Assembly: GCA_021849425.1 (NCBI GenBank)
Contig: JAJZSY010000017.1
Location: forward strand, 1-64,000
Direction of reading: 5' to 3'
Source: Pseudomonadota bacterium
GTDB lineage: Bacteria; Pseudomonadota; Alphaproteobacteria; Acetobacterales; Acetobacteraceae
DNA length: 64,000 nt
Part shown: positions 61,546 through 64,000 of the stretch, piece after piece
Numbering within the stretch: position 1 is the stretch's first letter
Layout of the letters: every line of letters begins with the position of its first letter
Position numbers and translations under genes: made by a program
The notes under the pieces: generated by a model
Told to the model about the DNA's origin: nothing
Database searches by the model: none
Seen by the model: only the letters and a program-made list of their open reading frames with translations

Positions 61546-61989
61546 CTACCAGCGGTTGCGTGACAGAATATCGTCGTCGCGGGCATCGACCCATTGCGTG
61601 GCGCCATCGACGAAGTCCTCGCGCTTCCAGAACGGCGCGTCGGTCTTCAGCCAGTCGATCAGAAACGCGGTTGCGGCCAGGGCATCCGCCCGATGAGCGC
61701 TCGCGGCGGCGGCAAGAACGATCCGCGCGCCAGGGGCAAGCCGGCCCACCCGGTGAATGATGGTGCAATCCGTCAGCTGCCATCGCGCCATCGCCGTCTC
61801 GGCAATCTCGGTCAGGGTCGCTTCGGTCATACCCGGGTAATGTTCCAGGGTCAGAGCGGCCAGCGGCCTTCCGCCCACCTGCCCGCGCACCACGCCGACG
61901 AAACTCGCCACAGCCCCGGCATCCGCCTGCAGGCGCTCGAGTTCGGCGGCAACGTCGAAATCCGCCAGCGAAACGACGATGCGCGGCAC
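61546..61989 (-). CDS. moaE: Molybdopterin synthase large subunit MoaE
   Basis: The start is the GTG at 61989 (VPRIVVSLADFDVAAELERL), 11 bases after the moaD stop, giving 147 residues. AVASFVGVVRGQVGGRPLAAL and LEHYPGMTEATLTEIAETA are family segments, and the catalytic lysine lies in LKTDAPFWKREDFVDG. MoaE with MoaD adds two sulfurs to precursor Z to form molybdopterin. Downstream of moaD in the same operon. Confidence 0.92.
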   Translation of the reverse strand: MPRIVVSLADFDVAAELERLQADAGAVASFVGVVRGQVGGRPLAALTLEHYPGMTEATLTEIAETAMARWQLTDCTIIHRVGRLAPGARIVLAAAASAHRADALAATAFLIDWLKTDAPFWKREDFVDGATQWVDARDDDILSRNRW

Positions 61990-62000
61990 GGCGTTCGGGC

Positions 62001-62252
62001 TCAGCCGCCGGTGAACGGCGGAAAGAACGCGATCTCGGCCGCGCCGGCGAGCGGCGTTTCCGGCGGCACGAAGCGCTGGTCGACCGCCGCCTTGATCGTC
62101 TGCCGCGCGGCGAAGGCGCGGGCATAGGCGGGGCCGCGGCCGGCGAGGTAATCCGCCAGCGCGCCCACGGTGGTCACCTCCGCGGGAAGGTCGATTTCCT
62201 CTTCGGCGAGCCCGATGCGCTCGCGGAGCCATGCGAAATACAGGATTTTCAT
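62001..62252 (-). CDS. moaD: Molybdopterin synthase sulfur carrier MoaD
   Basis: I start at the ATG at 62252 (MKILYFAWLRERIGLAEEEID), which has a GAGAG ribosome site, giving 83 residues. It is a ubiquitin-fold protein that ends in PPFTGG; the terminal Gly-Gly carries the thiocarboxylate. It delivers sulfur to MoaE. Together with moaE it makes molybdopterin; mobB is close by. Confidence 0.93.
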   Translation of the reverse strand: MKILYFAWLRERIGLAEEEIDLPAEVTTVGALADYLAGRGPAYARAFAARQTIKAAVDQRFVPPETPLAGAAEIAFFPPFTGG

Positions 62253-62283
62253 CTCTCTTATATGATACCGCGCGCCGCTCGCG

Positions 62284-63051
62284 TCACCTTGTCTGGACAG
62301 TGACAACCTGGCCATTCGCCTGAACCAGCGTTGCCGTGCCGTTGCCGTTGGAAATCAGGATGCCACCGCCCTTGCCGGCGATCGGCGCCACGGTCTGGTA
62401 TCGCCCGTTGCTCGGCGTGCTGACGATGCCGAGCGGCCCGTGCGGTCCCATCACCGTCTGGCCGACGGGCAGGCCGGCATCCGGCGTGATCGGCCTCGCC
62501 GCGCGCACGCGGGATTCCGGTACAGCCGGGGCGCGAGGCACCAGCTTTCCCGCCTCGCCCGGGCGTGGCGAGGGGCGCATCGCCGCCGCGCTGCCGACCA
62601 GATCCGTCGTGTCGCCGCCCTTGTGGTCGGAAGGCAGTCCCCGCGCTTTCGCCCCGGGCGGAACCGAGTATGTCGCTTGCGGCCCGCCCGCCGTTGGTGC
62701 GTTGTAGAGATCCCGATACGCGGCGCCGAGAGGCACGTTCATGTGCTTCTGAATCTCGCCCAGGGTGGGAATGGGGGCCGCCTTGCCGGGCCAGACATCG
62801 CCGGGTTCGGGGCGGAGCGGCTGAACGGCGACATTGTCGCCACGGGCGCGCTGCATGTTCACCGCATCGCCGGCTGGCGCGTTCGGGTCGCCAAAGGGGT
62901 TCAGCGTGCTGCTCAGGTAATTGCCAACCCCCGCGCAGCCGGAGAGCAGCAGCAGAACCCCACCCGAGGCCAATCCCCTCGCCGCGCGGCGCAGGCCGGA
63001 CGGGCCCGGCAAGGCCATGCGGGGCGGGGTGGAACGGACAAATGACCGCAT
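62284..63051 (-). CDS. Outer-membrane lipoprotein, function unknown
   Basis: I start at the ATG at 63051 (MRSFVRSTPPRMALPGPSG), after an AAGGAAG ribosome site, giving 255 residues. A lipobox LLLLSGCAG follows a hydrophobic stretch near residue 40. The rest is proline- and glycine-rich, low in known motifs, ending with GGGILISNGNGTATLVQANG. It sits between moaD and mobB. I do not recognise a family; it is probably a lipid-anchored envelope protein. Confidence 0.65.
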   Translation of the reverse strand: MRSFVRSTPPRMALPGPSGLRRAARGLASGGVLLLLSGCAGVGNYLSSTLNPFGDPNAPAGDAVNMQRARGDNVAVQPLRPEPGDVWPGKAAPIPTLGEIQKHMNVPLGAAYRDLYNAPTAGGPQATYSVPPGAKARGLPSDHKGGDTTDLVGSAAAMRPSPRPGEAGKLVPRAPAVPESRVRAARPITPDAGLPVGQTVMGPHGPLGIVSTPSNGRYQTVAPIAGKGGGILISNGNGTATLVQANGQVVTVQTR

Positions 63052-63104
63052 CTTTCTTCCTTGAAAATGTTCCCGACGGTTATGCGCCGGATTGGCGGTG
63101 AACC

Positions 63105-63644
63105 TCAAGCAATCGTATCCGCGCGCCATCGAAGAATGAAATCCGCAACCATGGCCGGGTGGTTGAGCGGCAGAACCGGCAGCCCGCCGGCTGCAAGCGG
63201 CGCATCGCTGGCCACCGCGACGATGTCATCTAAATCTGGCCAGAGAGAGGGCTTTCCGAGCATCGGCCGGTGAACCTCGATCTTCGCGACGCTGGCGGAT
63301 TTGAACCCCTCGGCGATGAACAGATCCGCCGGCGCCATCCTCGCCAGCAGGGCGGGCAGGTCGGGTTCATCGGCGCCGGAGCGATGATCGTGGAACAGCA
63401 CGAAGCGTTCCGTGGTTGCGAGCATCGTCTCGTGCGCTCCGGCCGCGCGGTGGCGGAAACTGTCTTTGCCCTCCTGGTCGGGGTCGACCTTGTGATGGGC
63501 GTGTTTCAGGGTCGAAACGCGCAGCCCCGCATCGGTGAGCAGCGGCAGCACCGCGGTGAGCAGCGTCGTCTTGCCGCTGCCCGACCAGCCGACAAGGGCG
63601 AGAACCGGCGCGCCCTGAGGGCCGCGCAAGGGGAGGGGAGGCAT
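63105..63644 (-). CDS. mobB: Molybdopterin-guanine dinucleotide adaptor MobB
   Basis: A 179-residue P-loop GTPase-like protein. Walker A is LVGWSGSGKTTLLTAVLP; the family segment LRVSTLKHAHHKVDPDQEGKDSFRHRAAGA is clear. MobB supports MobA in attaching GMP to molybdopterin. It lies 10 bases after pgsA and before the lipoprotein gene on the same strand. Confidence 0.93.
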   Translation of the reverse strand: MPPLPLRGPQGAPVLALVGWSGSGKTTLLTAVLPLLTDAGLRVSTLKHAHHKVDPDQEGKDSFRHRAAGAHETMLATTERFVLFHDHRSGADEPDLPALLARMAPADLFIAEGFKSASVAKIEVHRPMLGKPSLWPDLDDIVAVASDAPLAAGGLPVLPLNHPAMVADFILRWRADTIA

Positions 63645-63654
63645 GTCCCGCCCG

Positions 63655-64000
63655 TCAGCCGGCGGCGCCGGGCTGGGTGATGTGCCGCAGGCCCGCGTTG
63701 AGATAGTCCCAGCCGGTGATCAGCGTCAGCCCGCCGGCGATCCAGAGCAGAGCGCCGCCGATGATGCCGGCCGCAAGCCAGGGGATGCCGAGTTCCGCCG
63801 CTCCCGAATCGCCAAGCAGAAGAACCCCAAGGGCCACCATCTGCGTCGCCGTCTTCCATTTCGCCAGCCGCGTCACCGGCATCCCGACCTTGATCCCCGC
63901 CAGATATTCCCGCAGCCCCGATACAAGGATCTCGCGCAACATGATCACGATCGCCGGATAGATCCCGTATGCGGTCAGCCGATGGAACCCGACCAGCAGC
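63655..64000 (-). CDS. pgsA: CDP-diacylglycerol-glycerol-3-phosphate phosphatidyltransferase, 5' end missing
   Basis: The frame is open to the right edge of the window, so the N-terminus and the CDP-alcohol signature are missing. What remains reads LLVGFHRLTAYGIYPAIVIMLREI, then LREYLAGIKVGMPVTRLAKWKTATQMVALGVLLL, the C-terminal part of PgsA. The enzyme makes phosphatidylglycerophosphate for phosphatidylglycerol. It is the first gene of this operon in the window. Confidence 0.88.
   Translation of the reverse strand, partial: LLVGFHRLTAYGIYPAIVIMLREILVSGLREYLAGIKVGMPVTRLAKWKTATQMVALGVLLLGDSGAAELGIPWLAAGIIGGALLWIAGGLTLITGWDYLNAGLRHITQPGAAG

Overview
This 64 kb window is a GC-rich, densely coding chromosomal segment. 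The hopanoid side-chain genes, the CcmC-I cytochrome c maturation operon, a CtrA-type regulator, MbfA, a DUF1674/SdhAF4 protein and the many 4-base ATGA/GTGA gene overlaps all point to an alphaproteobacterium. The best guess is Acetobacteraceae, close to Acidiphilium; this is inferred from gene content only. I see no rRNA, tRNA, CRISPR array, phage or intact insertion sequence.

Layout. 1-10.7 kb: a fatty-acid beta-oxidation pair (acyl-CoA ligase, cut by the left edge, and FadJ-type enzyme), then a minus-strand operon of TPR-sulfotransferase, TPR-glycosyltransferase and periplasmic binding protein, then mbfA iron exporter, nitronate monooxygenase and a GST. 10.7-24.5 kb: YgfZ, then an overlapping plus-strand run (GT9, GT4, asparagine synthase-like, dihydroorotase-like), a cold-shock gene with long leader and terminator, a GIN-domain protein, DinB, and a minus-strand set (methyltransferase, O-antigen-ligase-like, beta-propeller, sterol-desaturase-like), an alpha/beta hydrolase, EVE and YciI proteins. 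24.5-30.1 kb: ccmC-D-E-F-G-H-I followed by an SdhAF4-like gene. 30-42.8 kb: ClC channel, ThDP enzyme, HELAH protein, HrpB helicase, DsbD-like reductase with a small four-cysteine secreted protein and a dihaem cytochrome c, an orphan ABC binding protein and a quinone oxidoreductase.

42.8-52 kb is the least ordinary part. It holds two copies of a palindromic repeat, a very AT-rich stretch, and two related glycine/asparagine-rich repeat proteins that both begin MSSSIS and share a C-terminal block. They flank an ordinary operon of dnaB, ecsC-like, alr, mlaE and mlaF. Four abutting DnaA-box-like 9-mers lie just upstream of dnaB.

51.9-60.5 kb is a divergent hopanoid module: dxs-hpnM-hpnI-hpnJ-hpnK on the minus strand and ispH-hpnH on the plus strand. 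It couples isoprenoid precursor supply (Dxs, IspH) to hopanoid side-chain building (HpnH, HpnI, HpnK, HpnJ) and probably transport (HpnM). Next to it lies a CtrA-like regulator whose receiver domain has lost its phosphorylation residues (Arg at the phospho-acceptor position) while its DNA-binding domain is intact. The window ends with molybdopterin genes (moaE, moaD, mobB), a lipoprotein and the 3' part of pgsA.
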